Source: Dactylosporangium siamense (lineage in GTDB: Bacteria; Actinomycetota; Actinomycetes; Mycobacteriales; Micromonosporaceae). Taken from it: 64,000 nt of DNA. Of the stretch, positions 55,204-63,213 are shown piece by piece. Each line of letters starts with the position of its first letter. The first letter of the stretch is position 1. A program made the position numbers and the translations under genes. Location: assembly GCF_016862795.1 (NCBI RefSeq), contig NZ_BONQ01000018.1, positions 1-64,000 of the forward strand. The letters are read 5' to 3'. Under the pieces are notes generated by a model that was not told where the DNA came from, did not search any database, and saw only the letters and a program-made list of their open reading frames with translations.

Positions 55204-56055
55204 ATGCCGTACATCACCGTGGGCAAAGAGAACTCCGGCCCGATCGACCTGTACTACGAGGACCACGGCTCGGGTCAGCCGGTCCTGCTGATCCACGGGT
55301 TCCCGTTCAACGGCGCCACCTGGGAGAAGCTGTCCACCCCGCTGCTCGCCGCCGGCTACCGGGTGATCACCTACGACCGGCGCGGCTTCGGCAACTCGTC
55401 GCAGCCGTCGACCGGCTACGACTACGACACGTTCTCCGCCGACCTCGACGCGCTGATGACGAAGCTCGACCTGCGCGACACGATCCTGGTCGGGCACTCG
55501 ATGGGCACCGGCGAGGTGACCCGCTACCTGGGGAAGTACGGCTCGCGCCGGGTCTCCCGGGCGGTGCTGCTCGCGCCGCTCGCGCCGTTCCTGCTCAAGA
55601 CCGCCGACAACCCCGAGGGGGTCGACAAGAGCCTGTTCGAGGGGTTCCAGTCGGCGATCATCGAGGACCGGTTCGCGTACCTCACCCAGTTCTGCAAGGC
55701 GTTCTTCAACTGGGACGAGAACAAGGGCACCCGGGTGAGCGAGGAGGCGTTCCGCGGGCACTGGGACATCGGCGCGCGCGGCTCCGCGAAGGGCACCCAC
55801 GACTGCGTGGCGGCCTGGCTCACCGACTTCCGGCCCGACCTGCCGCGCATCGACGTGCCGGTGCTCATCGTGCAGGGCGACCAGGACAACGTGCTGCCCT
55901 ACGCGAAGACCGGGCAGCGCCTGCAGCCGATGCTGCCCGACGCCCGGCTGGTCACCCTGAAGGGCGCCCCGCACGGCATCCCGTGGACCCACCCGCGCGA
56001 GGTGGCCCAGGCGACCGCGGAGTTCATCGGCGCGAAGGCGATGGCGCGCGCCTGA
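55204..56055 (+). CDS. Non-haem chloroperoxidase-type alpha/beta hydrolase
   Basis: A 283-residue cytosolic hydrolase of the cofactor-free haloperoxidase/arylesterase group. LLIHGFPFNGATWEKL (oxyanion, HGFP), TYDRRGFGNSSQP, elbow VGHSMGTGE with Ser99, acid in QGDQDNVLPY, base in GAPHGIPWTH. The PLAPFLLKT segment and RRGFG motif are typical. Known members hydrolyse esters and perform peracid-driven halogenation in vitro; the natural role is unclear. AAGGAGG gives an excellent ribosome site before ATG 55204. A block of 36-bp tandem repeats follows its stop. Confidence 0.87.
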   Translation: MPYITVGKENSGPIDLYYEDHGSGQPVLLIHGFPFNGATWEKLSTPLLAAGYRVITYDRRGFGNSSQPSTGYDYDTFSADLDALMTKLDLRDTILVGHSMGTGEVTRYLGKYGSRRVSRAVLLAPLAPFLLKTADNPEGVDKSLFEGFQSAIIEDRFAYLTQFCKAFFNWDENKGTRVSEEAFRGHWDIGARGSAKGTHDCVAAWLTDFRPDLPRIDVPVLIVQGDQDNVLPYAKTGQRLQPMLPDARLVTLKGAPHGIPWTHPREVAQATAEFIGAKAMARA

Positions 56056-56057
56056 CC

Positions 56058-56201
56058 CTTCGTCCAGCGAACGCCGGGCCCGGCGGGCCCGACCGTTCGT
56101 CCGCGAACGCCGGGCCGAGCGGCCCGACCCGTTCGTCCGCGAACGCCGGGCCGAGCGGCCCGACCCGTTCATCCAGCGGGCGTCGGGCCCAGCGGCCCGG
56201 C
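56058..56201. repeat. Four tandem 36-bp repeats
   Basis: Units at about 56058, 56094, 56130 and 56166. The two central copies are identical (CGTTCGTCCGCGAACGCCGG at the start, then GCCGAGCGGCCCGACC); the outer ones are diverged. Each contains GCGAACGCC/CCGGGCCG hairpin potential. They fill the gap between the hydrolase and mntH-like genes. Confidence 0.85.
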
Positions 56202-56273
56202 GCCCGCCGTGTCCGGTGAATCATGCCGGTGGCGTGAGGCCGGCTCGTCGCGGCCGGCAGCACGCTCGACCTC

Positions 56274-57530
56274 ATGGCGGAAACCACGCGCGTCGTGACC
56301 ACCGAGCGGCCGCAGGTCGTGCCGGGCCGGCCGGCGCGGCTGACACCGTTGATGGGCCCGGCCGTCGTCGCCGCCATCGCCTACGTCGACCCGGGCAACG
56401 TCGCCACCAACCTGACCGCCGGCGCCACCTCCGGCTACCGGCTGGTCTGGGTCGTCGTCGCCGCCAGCCTCGTCGCGATCCTGGTGCAGTACCAGGCCGC
56501 GAAGCTCGGTGTGGCGACCGGCCGGAGCCTGCCGGAGCTGTGCCGGGACCGGTTCCCGCGCTGGGGCCGGCGGATCCTGTGGCTGCAGGCGGAACTGGTC
56601 GTCCTGGCCACCGACCTCGCCGAGTTCGTCGGGGCGGCGATCGGCCTGCGGCTGCTGTTCGGCATGCCGGTCGCGCTGTCGGCGCTCGTCACCGCCGGCG
56701 TCTCGCTGCTGCTGCTCGCGCTGCGCCGGCGCGGCCGGACCCGGCGGTTCGAGTCCGCGACCGCGGCGGCGCTGCTGCTGATCGGCGCCGGCATGGCCTA
56801 TGACCTGGTCACCGTCGGGCACCAGTCCGGGTCGGGGTTCGCCGGCGGGCTCGTGCCGCACCTCGGCGGCAGCGGCCAGATCGTCCTCGCGATGGGCATC
56901 GTCGGCGCGACCGTCATGCCGCACGCGGTCTACCTGCACTCGGCGCTCGCCAAGCCCGGCGCCCGCGCCGGTGCGCGCCCCCGGGACGTGCGGCGGGCGC
57001 TGCGCTACGACTGCGGGATCGCGCTGAGCGCCGCCGCGACCGTCAACGTGTCGATGATCGCGCTCGGCGCCGGGCTGGGCGCGCTGACCGGCGGCGCGTG
57101 GACCGGTGACCTGTTCGAGGCGCACAGCGTCCTCGCCGAACGCGTCGGCGGCGCCGCGGCCCTCGCCTTCGCGGTGGCTCTGCTGTCGTCCGGGTTCGCG
57201 TCCTCCGGCGTCGGCACCCTCGCCGGGGACGTGGTCATGGGTGGCTTCCTCGGCCGGCGGATCCCGGTGTACCTGCGCCGGATCGTCACCATGCTGCCGG
57301 CGGTGGTGCTGCTGACGATCGGCACGTCGCTGACCTCGCTGCTGGTGGCGAGCCAGGTCGTCATCTCCTTCGGCGTGCCGGTCGCGCTGTTCCTGCTCAT
57401 CCACTTCTGCCGGGACCGGGCGCTCATGGGCCCGCTCGTCAACGCCCGGGTCACCACGACGGTGGCGGCCGTCGCGGCGGCGGTCGTCGCGGGCGTCGGC
57501 TGCGCGCTGCCGTTCCTGCTGCTGGCCTGA
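56274..57530 (+). CDS. mntH: NRAMP manganese/divalent metal transporter
   Basis: A 418-residue proton-coupled metal importer with 11 segments. The metal-binding first unwound helix is AYVDPGN (Asp39, Asn42), and the matching helix 6 is GATVMPHAVYLHS (Met215, His217). LATDLAEFVGAA and the QYQAAKLGVATG loop are also family signatures. It imports Mn2+ (possibly Fe2+). It is followed 248 bases later by a Mn-dependent oxalate decarboxylase on the same strand, which suggests metal supply for that enzyme. No Mn riboswitch or MntR box is recognisable by eye. Confidence 0.93.
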   Translation: MAETTRVVTTERPQVVPGRPARLTPLMGPAVVAAIAYVDPGNVATNLTAGATSGYRLVWVVVAASLVAILVQYQAAKLGVATGRSLPELCRDRFPRWGRRILWLQAELVVLATDLAEFVGAAIGLRLLFGMPVALSALVTAGVSLLLLALRRRGRTRRFESATAAALLLIGAGMAYDLVTVGHQSGSGFAGGLVPHLGGSGQIVLAMGIVGATVMPHAVYLHSALAKPGARAGARPRDVRRALRYDCGIALSAAATVNVSMIALGAGLGALTGGAWTGDLFEAHSVLAERVGGAAALAFAVALLSSGFASSGVGTLAGDVVMGGFLGRRIPVYLRRIVTMLPAVVLLTIGTSLTSLLVASQVVISFGVPVALFLLIHFCRDRALMGPLVNARVTTTVAAVAAAVVAGVGCALPFLLLA

Positions 57531-57778
57531 CGCAGTGACAGTGACCATGACAGCGCCGGTGCCGGCCCGGATCCGGGCCAAGCTGCTCGGGTCGGGCGCG
57601 CTGACGGTCGCGGCCGTCCTCACCGGCGCGCCCGCGGTGACCGTCGTGGCGCTCGCCGCGACCTGCGCCGCGATCCCACTCGCCGCCGGCGTGCTCGGCG
57701 GTGCCGGACTGCTCCGGGCCGTGCTCGTGCCCGGGGCGGAGCTACCACGTACCAACTCCTCAGGAAGGTCGACGCAGA

Positions 57779-58930
57779 ATGGCTCAGACGACCACCCAGC
57801 GGACGACGCCGCAGCCGAAGCGCGGGAACCGCGGCGGCACCGACACCGGCCCGCGGAACCTCGAACTGGACCTGCAGAACCCGGACCTGCTCACGCCGCC
57901 GGCGACGGACTACGGGACGATCCCGAACCTGAAGTTCTCCATGTCCATGGCGCACACCCGGATGGAGGAGGGCGGCTGGACGCGTGAGGTCACGCAGCGG
58001 GAGCTGCCGGTCGCCACCCAGCTGGCGGGCGTCGACATGAAGCTCAACCCGGGCGCCTACCGGGAGATGCACTGGCACAAGCAGTCCGAGTGGGCCTACG
58101 TGCTGGAGGGCAGCTGCCGCATCGGCGCCGTCGACCAGGAGGGGCGCACCTTCCTCGACGACGTGCAGCGCGGCGACCTGTGGTTCTTCCCCAAGGGGGT
58201 GCCGCACCACATCCAGGCGCTCGACGAGGGCGTGGAGTTCCTGCTCGTCTTCGACGACGGCATGTTCTCGGAGAACTCGACGTTCATGATCAGCGACTAC
58301 TTCGCCCACACGCCGCAGAGCGTCCTGGCGAAGAACTTCGGCTGGTCGCAGGAGCTGCTGGCGAAGCTGCCGGAGCGGGAGAAGTACATCTTCAACGGGC
58401 AGGTCCCGCCGTCGCTCGAGTCCGACAAGCTGGTCAGTCCCACCGGTGACGTGCCGCGCACGTTCAAGCACCGCATGCTCGCCGAGACCCCGGAACGGTT
58501 CGAGGGCGGCTCGGCGCGGGTCGTCGACTCGACGAGGTTCGCGGCGTCGAACGCGATCAGCGCCGCGCTGGTGGAGATCGACCCGGGCGGGATGCGCGAG
58601 CTGCACTGGCACACGACCGACGACGAGTGGCAGTACTACATCTCCGGCACCGGCCGGATGGGGGTCTTCGCCGGCTCCGGCATGAACCGGACGTTCAACT
58701 ACCAGGCCGGCGACGTCGGATACGTGCCGTTCGCCTACGGGCACTACATCGAGAACACCGGCAAGGAGCCCCTGGTGTTCCTGGAGATGTTCCGCAACCC
58801 GCGGTTCGAGGACATCTCCCTCAGCCAGTGGATGGCGAACACCCCGCCGGAGGTCGCCGCCGCCACCCTCAACCAGGACCGGGCGACGATCGAGGCGCTG
58901 CCGCACACGAAGCCGCGCATCACCCGCTGA
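57779..58930 (+). CDS. oxdC: Oxalate decarboxylase (bicupin)
   Basis: A 383-residue Mn-dependent bicupin. First metal site His98, His100, Glu104 (MHWHKQSEW) and His143/144; second His276, His278, Glu283 (LHWHTTDDEW) and His322, matching the spacing of B. subtilis OxdC. The lid loop is SENST with Glu165, the proton donor that makes the enzyme a decarboxylase rather than an oxidase. There is no signal peptide, so it acts inside the cell, turning oxalate into formate and CO2 and consuming protons. AGGAAGG lies upstream of ATG 57779. The preceding NRAMP gene may feed it manganese. Confidence 0.93.
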   Translation: MAQTTTQRTTPQPKRGNRGGTDTGPRNLELDLQNPDLLTPPATDYGTIPNLKFSMSMAHTRMEEGGWTREVTQRELPVATQLAGVDMKLNPGAYREMHWHKQSEWAYVLEGSCRIGAVDQEGRTFLDDVQRGDLWFFPKGVPHHIQALDEGVEFLLVFDDGMFSENSTFMISDYFAHTPQSVLAKNFGWSQELLAKLPEREKYIFNGQVPPSLESDKLVSPTGDVPRTFKHRMLAETPERFEGGSARVVDSTRFAASNAISAALVEIDPGGMRELHWHTTDDEWQYYISGTGRMGVFAGSGMNRTFNYQAGDVGYVPFAYGHYIENTGKEPLVFLEMFRNPRFEDISLSQWMANTPPEVAAATLNQDRATIEALPHTKPRITR

Positions 58931-58937
58931 GCACGGC

Positions 58938-58968
58938 CGTGCCGGGCCTTACCGAAGGGCCCGGCACG
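58938..58968. terminator. Bidirectional hairpin between oxdC and chitinase genes
   Basis: CGTGCCGGGCC and GGCCCGGCACG form an 11-bp perfect stem with a 9-base loop, 7 bases after the oxdC stop and 14 bases from the convergent chitinase stop. Confidence 0.75.
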
Positions 58969-58981
58969 GAGCTGTGTGCGC

Positions 58982-61570
58982 TCAGCAGGCGCCCTGGTCC
59001 TCCCAGGCGCCCCACTGCCCGCTCGTCGACGGGTTCTCGCCCTGCGTCCACCACTTCGCCCGGTACTTGCGGCCGCTGTACTGCACGACCGTGTTGCCGG
59101 TGTACGCGCTGGTCGAGTTCCACACCGGCAGCGATGCGCAACCGGTGCCCGTGGACGTGCTGGGGCTCGTGCTCGGGCTCGTGCTCGGGCTCCGGCTCGG
59201 GGAAGCGCTGGTGCTCGGGCTCTTGCTGGGGGACGCGCTCGTCGACGGCGACGGACCGGAGCAGACGCCCTGGTCGACCCAGACCGCGTTGCCGCCCGGG
59301 GTGTCACCCTGCGTCCACCACTGGGCCTTCCACGTGTGGCCGTTGTGGGACACCAGGTTGCCGCCGGTGTACACAGTGGACGCCGACCACGCCGGAGCGG
59401 TGCAGGTGCCCGTCGACGGGTTCGTCGACACGGTGGGGGAGGCGGTCGGCGCGGTGCCGCCGCGGGCGTAGTCGGCCGAGAGGGCGTAGGTCTGCCCGCC
59501 GATGGTGAGCGTGAAGTTCGACGGTCCGGAGATCGGCAGCTGGTAGTTCAGCGTGACCTCGGCGAACGCGCCCGCCGCGATCGCCGGTACCGTCAGACGC
59601 ACCCGGTTGAAGTCGCCCTTGAGACCGCCGACGTTGCTGCCGGTGTGCCCGGTCGACACGGTCGTCAGCGCCCACCCGGACTGCTGGCTGAGGTTGCCCG
59701 GCGCGGTGGTCGGGTAGTCGAACTCCAGCGTCGAGCCGGCCGGGATCGCCGCCCCGGTGTTGTTGGTCAGCCGCAGCTCCGGGTTGATCGGGTAGTTGTT
59801 GTCACCGAGCGCGAACCCGCCGACCGACACCCCGACGTTGAGGGTCTGCGTCGGCAGCGTGATGTTGGCTTTGCGGGCCCCGTACGGCGCGGCCGTCTTG
59901 AACTTGTCGTACAGCAGGTTCGTCAGGGTGTTGCCGATGTAGTACTCGTTGCGGGTCGCGTCCCACGCGTAGTCGCCGGCGAGCTCCCAGATCATGACGC
60001 CGCCGATGCCCTTGTTCACCACGTAGTCGGCCTTGGTGCCCAGCGACTGGTCGTCCTCGGTGGACAGGAACACCTGCTTCTGCGCGTTCCACAGCCACGG
60101 CGCGACCAGCGCGCTGGAGTAGTTGCGGGCGTAGGTGCCGGTGATGCGGTCCTCCGGGTCGGTCGCCGGGGTCAGCCCGTAGGCCTCCAGGTAGTCACCG
60201 GTGCGGCCCTCCTGCAGGTTCTTCGCGTGCCACATCGGGTTGGCGCCCGCGGGCACCTCCGCGTTGAGCTCGACGTCGTGCCACAGGTTGTCGATGCCGA
60301 CCGCGCCGTTGCCGCACGGGGTGGTCGAGCCGATCGCCCCGCCGGTGCCGGCCGGGCACTTCGTCTGGTCCGGCAGCGCCGCCCGGCCCCACAGGCCGTT
60401 GGTGCCGCCGGTGACGCCGCGCCAGCCACGGGTGTAGTACGGCACGCCGATGTTGATCCGGCCGGACTGCATCGCGCCGCGGAAGTAGTGGTACGCCCAG
60501 TCGGTGTTCAGGTACCCGATGTTCGAGTACGCCCCGTACACACCGCCGGTGGACAGTTCCGCGTCGTCGCCGTTGTCGTACAGGGCCGCGTTCGGCCCGA
60601 CGAAGTTGTTCCACGAGCCGTGCAGGTCGTAGGACATGATGTTGACGTAGTCGAGGTACTGCAGCGCCTGGTAGGACTCCAGGCCGCGCAGCAGCCAGCC
60701 GGACGCGGGCGCGGCGACGGTCACCATGTAGTACTTGCCGTCGCTGGCCGCGGCCGCGTCGAGCTTCTCCCGCAGCGTCTTCATCAGCAGGTGGTAGGAG
60801 GCGTTGAGGCCGGCCCGCTTCGCGTCCGCCTGGGCGAAGTCGAGCGGGTTGCCGGCCTTCGCGTTCGACGTCGGGTACTCGTAGTCGATGTCCACGCCGT
60901 CGAAGCCGTACGTGCGCAGGAACGTCACGACCGAGTCGGCGAACGTGTTGATGCCGGCGACGTTGACGCTGTTGTCGCTGTTCGTGGTCATCCGGTAGAA
61001 GCCGCCGGAGTCGATCCGGTCGCCGTTGTCGGCGAAGTAGCCGCCGGTCTCGGCCCAGCCGCCGACGCTGATCAGCGTCTTGACCTGCGGGTGCTGCTTC
61101 TTGAACTTGTTGAGCAGGTTGAAGTGGCCGGTGTAGGAGTACGCCGGGTCCATCTCCGCGCCGGCGGTGCCGGGCCAGGTCATGTTCGTCGCCGCGTTGT
61201 TCGCCGCGGTGGGCGTGCCGACGGAGATCTTGTTCGTGCCGTCGACGTGCGCGAAGGCGTAGTTGACGTGGGTGACCTTGTCCCACGGGATCTGGCTGGC
61301 GAGATACGCGGGGGCGCCGTTCTTGCCGGTGCGCCAGCTGGTGAAGTACCCGATGATCCGGCGGCCGTGGTCGGCGCCGAGGTTCTCGCGGCCGTTGGTG
61401 TCGTACACGTTGCAGTACGGCACCGTGACGCCCGGGGTCGGGTACAGCCCGTCCGGACGGCAGGCGGCGTGGTCGACCTCCGCGTTGGCGGTGGTCACGA
61501 AGAACGCCGCGGAAGCGGCCACGAGCGCGGCTGTCGCGGCGGACAGGAGGTGCAGGGTACGTCGTCGCAT
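58982..61570 (-). CDS. Secreted GH18 chitinase with two chitin-binding domains
   Basis: An 862-residue exported chitinase. Signal peptide to about ANA (28-30). GH18 barrel about 70-545: RIIGYFTSW, KTLISVGGWAET, the catalytic DGVDIDYEYP with acid Glu231, YDLHGSWNNFVGPNAALY and GGVMIWELAGDYAWD. Then a beta-sandwich of CBM2/ChBD-like type about 560-700 (LGDNNYPINPELRLTNNTGA). Two small CBM5/12 modules follow (APAWSASTVYTGGNLVSHNG..., LPVWNSTSAYTGNTVVQYSG..., each with AxWW), joined by a Ser/Pro/Thr repeat linker of about 45 residues. It degrades fungal or insect chitin. GAGGG precedes the ATG. Confidence 0.95.
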   Translation of the reverse strand: MRRRTLHLLSAATAALVAASAAFFVTTANAEVDHAACRPDGLYPTPGVTVPYCNVYDTNGRENLGADHGRRIIGYFTSWRTGKNGAPAYLASQIPWDKVTHVNYAFAHVDGTNKISVGTPTAANNAATNMTWPGTAGAEMDPAYSYTGHFNLLNKFKKQHPQVKTLISVGGWAETGGYFADNGDRIDSGGFYRMTTNSDNSVNVAGINTFADSVVTFLRTYGFDGVDIDYEYPTSNAKAGNPLDFAQADAKRAGLNASYHLLMKTLREKLDAAAASDGKYYMVTVAAPASGWLLRGLESYQALQYLDYVNIMSYDLHGSWNNFVGPNAALYDNGDDAELSTGGVYGAYSNIGYLNTDWAYHYFRGAMQSGRINIGVPYYTRGWRGVTGGTNGLWGRAALPDQTKCPAGTGGAIGSTTPCGNGAVGIDNLWHDVELNAEVPAGANPMWHAKNLQEGRTGDYLEAYGLTPATDPEDRITGTYARNYSSALVAPWLWNAQKQVFLSTEDDQSLGTKADYVVNKGIGGVMIWELAGDYAWDATRNEYYIGNTLTNLLYDKFKTAAPYGARKANITLPTQTLNVGVSVGGFALGDNNYPINPELRLTNNTGAAIPAGSTLEFDYPTTAPGNLSQQSGWALTTVSTGHTGSNVGGLKGDFNRVRLTVPAIAAGAFAEVTLNYQLPISGPSNFTLTIGGQTYALSADYARGGTAPTASPTVSTNPSTGTCTAPAWSASTVYTGGNLVSHNGHTWKAQWWTQGDTPGGNAVWVDQGVCSGPSPSTSASPSKSPSTSASPSRSPSTSPSTSPSTSTGTGCASLPVWNSTSAYTGNTVVQYSGRKYRAKWWTQGENPSTSGQWGAWEDQGAC

Positions 61571-61586
61571 AGAACCCTCGCCAACC

Positions 61587-61601
61587 GTTAATAAAGTTAA
61601 C
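61587..61601. promoter_or_regulatory. Inverted repeat in the chitinase upstream region
   Basis: GTTAATAAAGTTAAC has 5-bp arms, 17 bases upstream of the chitinase ATG in an unusually AT-rich stretch. It does not match the DasR site seen in Streptomyces chitinase promoters; it may bind another regulator. Confidence 0.45.
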
Positions 61602-61679
61602 AGTAAAGTGTCCTAGATGTATAGCGGCCATCGACGACGGTGCGCAAGAGCCAGGCTTAACGGCGCCTTAGTACGCGAC

Positions 61680-62597
61680 TTATTTCTGGACGGACCGGTG
61701 CAGGGCCTGCATCGCGAGGATCGATGAGCGGACTTCCTGCAGCAGCTCGGTGGTCGCCAGGGGCCGGCCCCACTCGGCCGTCGCGAGGTCGTCCATGCCG
61801 ATCGTCTCGATGCCGCAGCCGTAGGTTCGGCCCAGCAGCCGGACCGCGTCGCAGTGCTGGTGCCGCACATAGGGGTCGTTGGTCACCACGAGGACGCGGT
61901 CGCGCTCGGTGGGGGTGTGGATGTGCTCCGCCCAGCCGAGCAGGGTGCAGGCGGTGCTCGCGCGCAGCGGCAGCCGGGTCGACGCGGCGGCCAGGACGTG
62001 GACCCTGTCGTGCGGCCAGGCCTGGTGCCACCAGCCGTCGCCGGAGCGCGTCGTCGTGGGCGCGGGCAGGTCGAGGAAGCGCCGCAGCGCGGCCGTCATC
62101 ATGTCGGCCTCGGTATCGAGGGTGCCGAGCCCCAGGCGGATGCCTTCGCGGTGCTCCCGGTCGTCGCGGTGCCGGAGGCTGCCCAGCCCGGCGACGGTGC
62201 CGGTTCTCACGTCGCCGCCCAGGAGGCGGGCGGTGAAGTCGACCCGGCCGAGGGTGACCCGGATGCCGCCACCGAGGATGACCACGTGGTCGTAGCGGTC
62301 GTGCGCGGGGCGGGTCCGGCCGCCGAGGCCGAGGGCGTGGATCAGGGCCCGGATCCGCTCGTCCGCCTCGCCGTAGCCGACCCGGGCGGTGTCGAACCGC
62401 TCCTTCGTCCCGCCGCGGAAGTCCCACACCGCGCAGAAGGCCGCCACCTCGTCCAGGGCCGGGCCGCCGGGCACCTCGCCGCCGAACTGGCCCACCAGGT
62501 CGCGCATGGCCGCCGAGCTGAACCACGCCTCGATCGAGGCGGTCACCGCGGCCGGGTCCACGCCGCCGGGCTCGCACGGGGGCAGTGGTTCCGACAC
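61680..62597 (-). CDS. DUF218-like / YdcF-type protein
   Basis: A 305-residue cytosolic protein. The central part RYDHVVILGGGIRVTLGRVD resembles the first strand-loop (D-x-x-x-x-L-G-G-G) of the DUF218 (YdcF/SanA) fold, and RVLVVTNDPYVRHQHCDAVR matches its late VxVVTxxxH...R strand and helix. Between are a GSLRHRDDREHREGIR loop and a Trp-rich segment (GDGWWHQAWPHDRVHVL). DUF218 proteins bind nucleotides such as SAM in the one studied case; their role is unclear. The N-terminal 100 residues are unassigned. It is divergent from the ABM gene with 42 bases between. Confidence 0.62.
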   Translation of the reverse strand: MSEPLPPCEPGGVDPAAVTASIEAWFSSAAMRDLVGQFGGEVPGGPALDEVAAFCAVWDFRGGTKERFDTARVGYGEADERIRALIHALGLGGRTRPAHDRYDHVVILGGGIRVTLGRVDFTARLLGGDVRTGTVAGLGSLRHRDDREHREGIRLGLGTLDTEADMMTAALRRFLDLPAPTTTRSGDGWWHQAWPHDRVHVLAAASTRLPLRASTACTLLGWAEHIHTPTERDRVLVVTNDPYVRHQHCDAVRLLGRTYGCGIETIGMDDLATAEWGRPLATTELLQEVRSSILAMQALHRSVQK

Positions 62598-62639
62598 GGA
62601 TCAGGAGCCTACCGCAGGTCGCGGCGGTACCCTGGAGCG

Positions 62640-62969
62640 ATGATCTTCATCACCGCGAAGTTCCAGGTCCGGCCCGAATACGCCGACCGGTGGGGCGAGC
62701 TGACGGGTGATTTCACCCGGGCGACCCGGGCGGAGCCGGGGTGCCTGTGGTTCGAGTGGTCCCGCAGCCTCGACGACCCGTCCTCGTACGTCCTGGTGGA
62801 GGCGTTCCGCGACGACGCCGGCGCGGCGCACGTGGAGTCCGCGCACTTCAAGGAGATGCAGCGGACGCTGCCGCGGTATCTGGCCGCGACGCCGCGCATC
62901 GTCAACGCCACCGTCGAGCAGGACGGCTGGTCGGAGCTCGGCGAGCTGGCGGTGCCGTCCGGTCCATAG
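62640..62969 (+). CDS. ABM-family (antibiotic biosynthesis) monooxygenase-like protein
   Basis: A 109-residue dimeric alpha+beta barrel protein: IFITAKFQVRPEYADRWGEL, TRAEPGCLWFEWSRSLDDPS, YVLVEAFRDDAGAAHVESAH and the family's F-x-x-M...L-P-x-Y-L ending (FKEMQRTLPRYLAATP). Members are small quinol or anthrone monooxygenases without cofactors, or have no known activity. TACCCT lies 6 bases before GGAGCGATG, so it may be leaderless or use the overlapping GGAG. Role unknown. Confidence 0.82.
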   Translation: MIFITAKFQVRPEYADRWGELTGDFTRATRAEPGCLWFEWSRSLDDPSSYVLVEAFRDDAGAAHVESAHFKEMQRTLPRYLAATPRIVNATVEQDGWSELGELAVPSGP

Positions 62970-63213
62970 TGGCCGGTCGGCGGCGGGCCGCGGGGCCGGT
63001 CGGCGGCGGGCGGGCCGGTCGGCCGCGGGCCGGTCGGCGGCGGGTCGCGGGGCCCGGTCGGCCGCGGGCAGGTCGCCGGCGGTCGGTCGGCTGCGGGTCG
63101 GTCGGCTGCGGGCCGGTCGGCGGCCGGCCGGTCCATAGTGGACGTTCGGGGGTGTGCGGCGTTGATCGACTCCGAGATACGGTCTCGATACGCTCACGCC
63201 GGAGGTGACCCGC
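62970..63213. repeat. GGTCGGC(T)GCGGG-type simple repeats
   Basis: About 165 bases (62970-63135) of degenerate GGTCGGCGGCGGGC units, flanked by direct repeats of GCCGGTCCATAGTGG at its two ends (about 62960 and 63125). Six-frame translations are pure PAADRP-type repeats, so it is noncoding. The remaining 80 bases lead to the TerD gene with its GGAGGTGA site. Confidence 0.7.

Noticed and set aside
56058-56201. CRISPR array
   Set aside because: Repeats are directly adjacent with no unique spacers, and no cas genes are present.
57535-57987. Possible 150-aa protein between mntH-like and oxdC genes
   Set aside because: The first 60 residues are hydrophobic and could be a small membrane protein, but the rest is an out-of-frame reading of oxdC and no ribosome site is visible.
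58976-61591. An 871-codon open frame antisense to the chitinase
   Set aside because: Composition is Val/Gly/Arg-rich nonsense and it mirrors the chitinase frame exactly.
61571-61679. DasR binding site upstream of the chitinase
   Set aside because: No ACTGGTCTAGACCA-like sequence is found; only the GTTAA-TTAAC inverted repeat.
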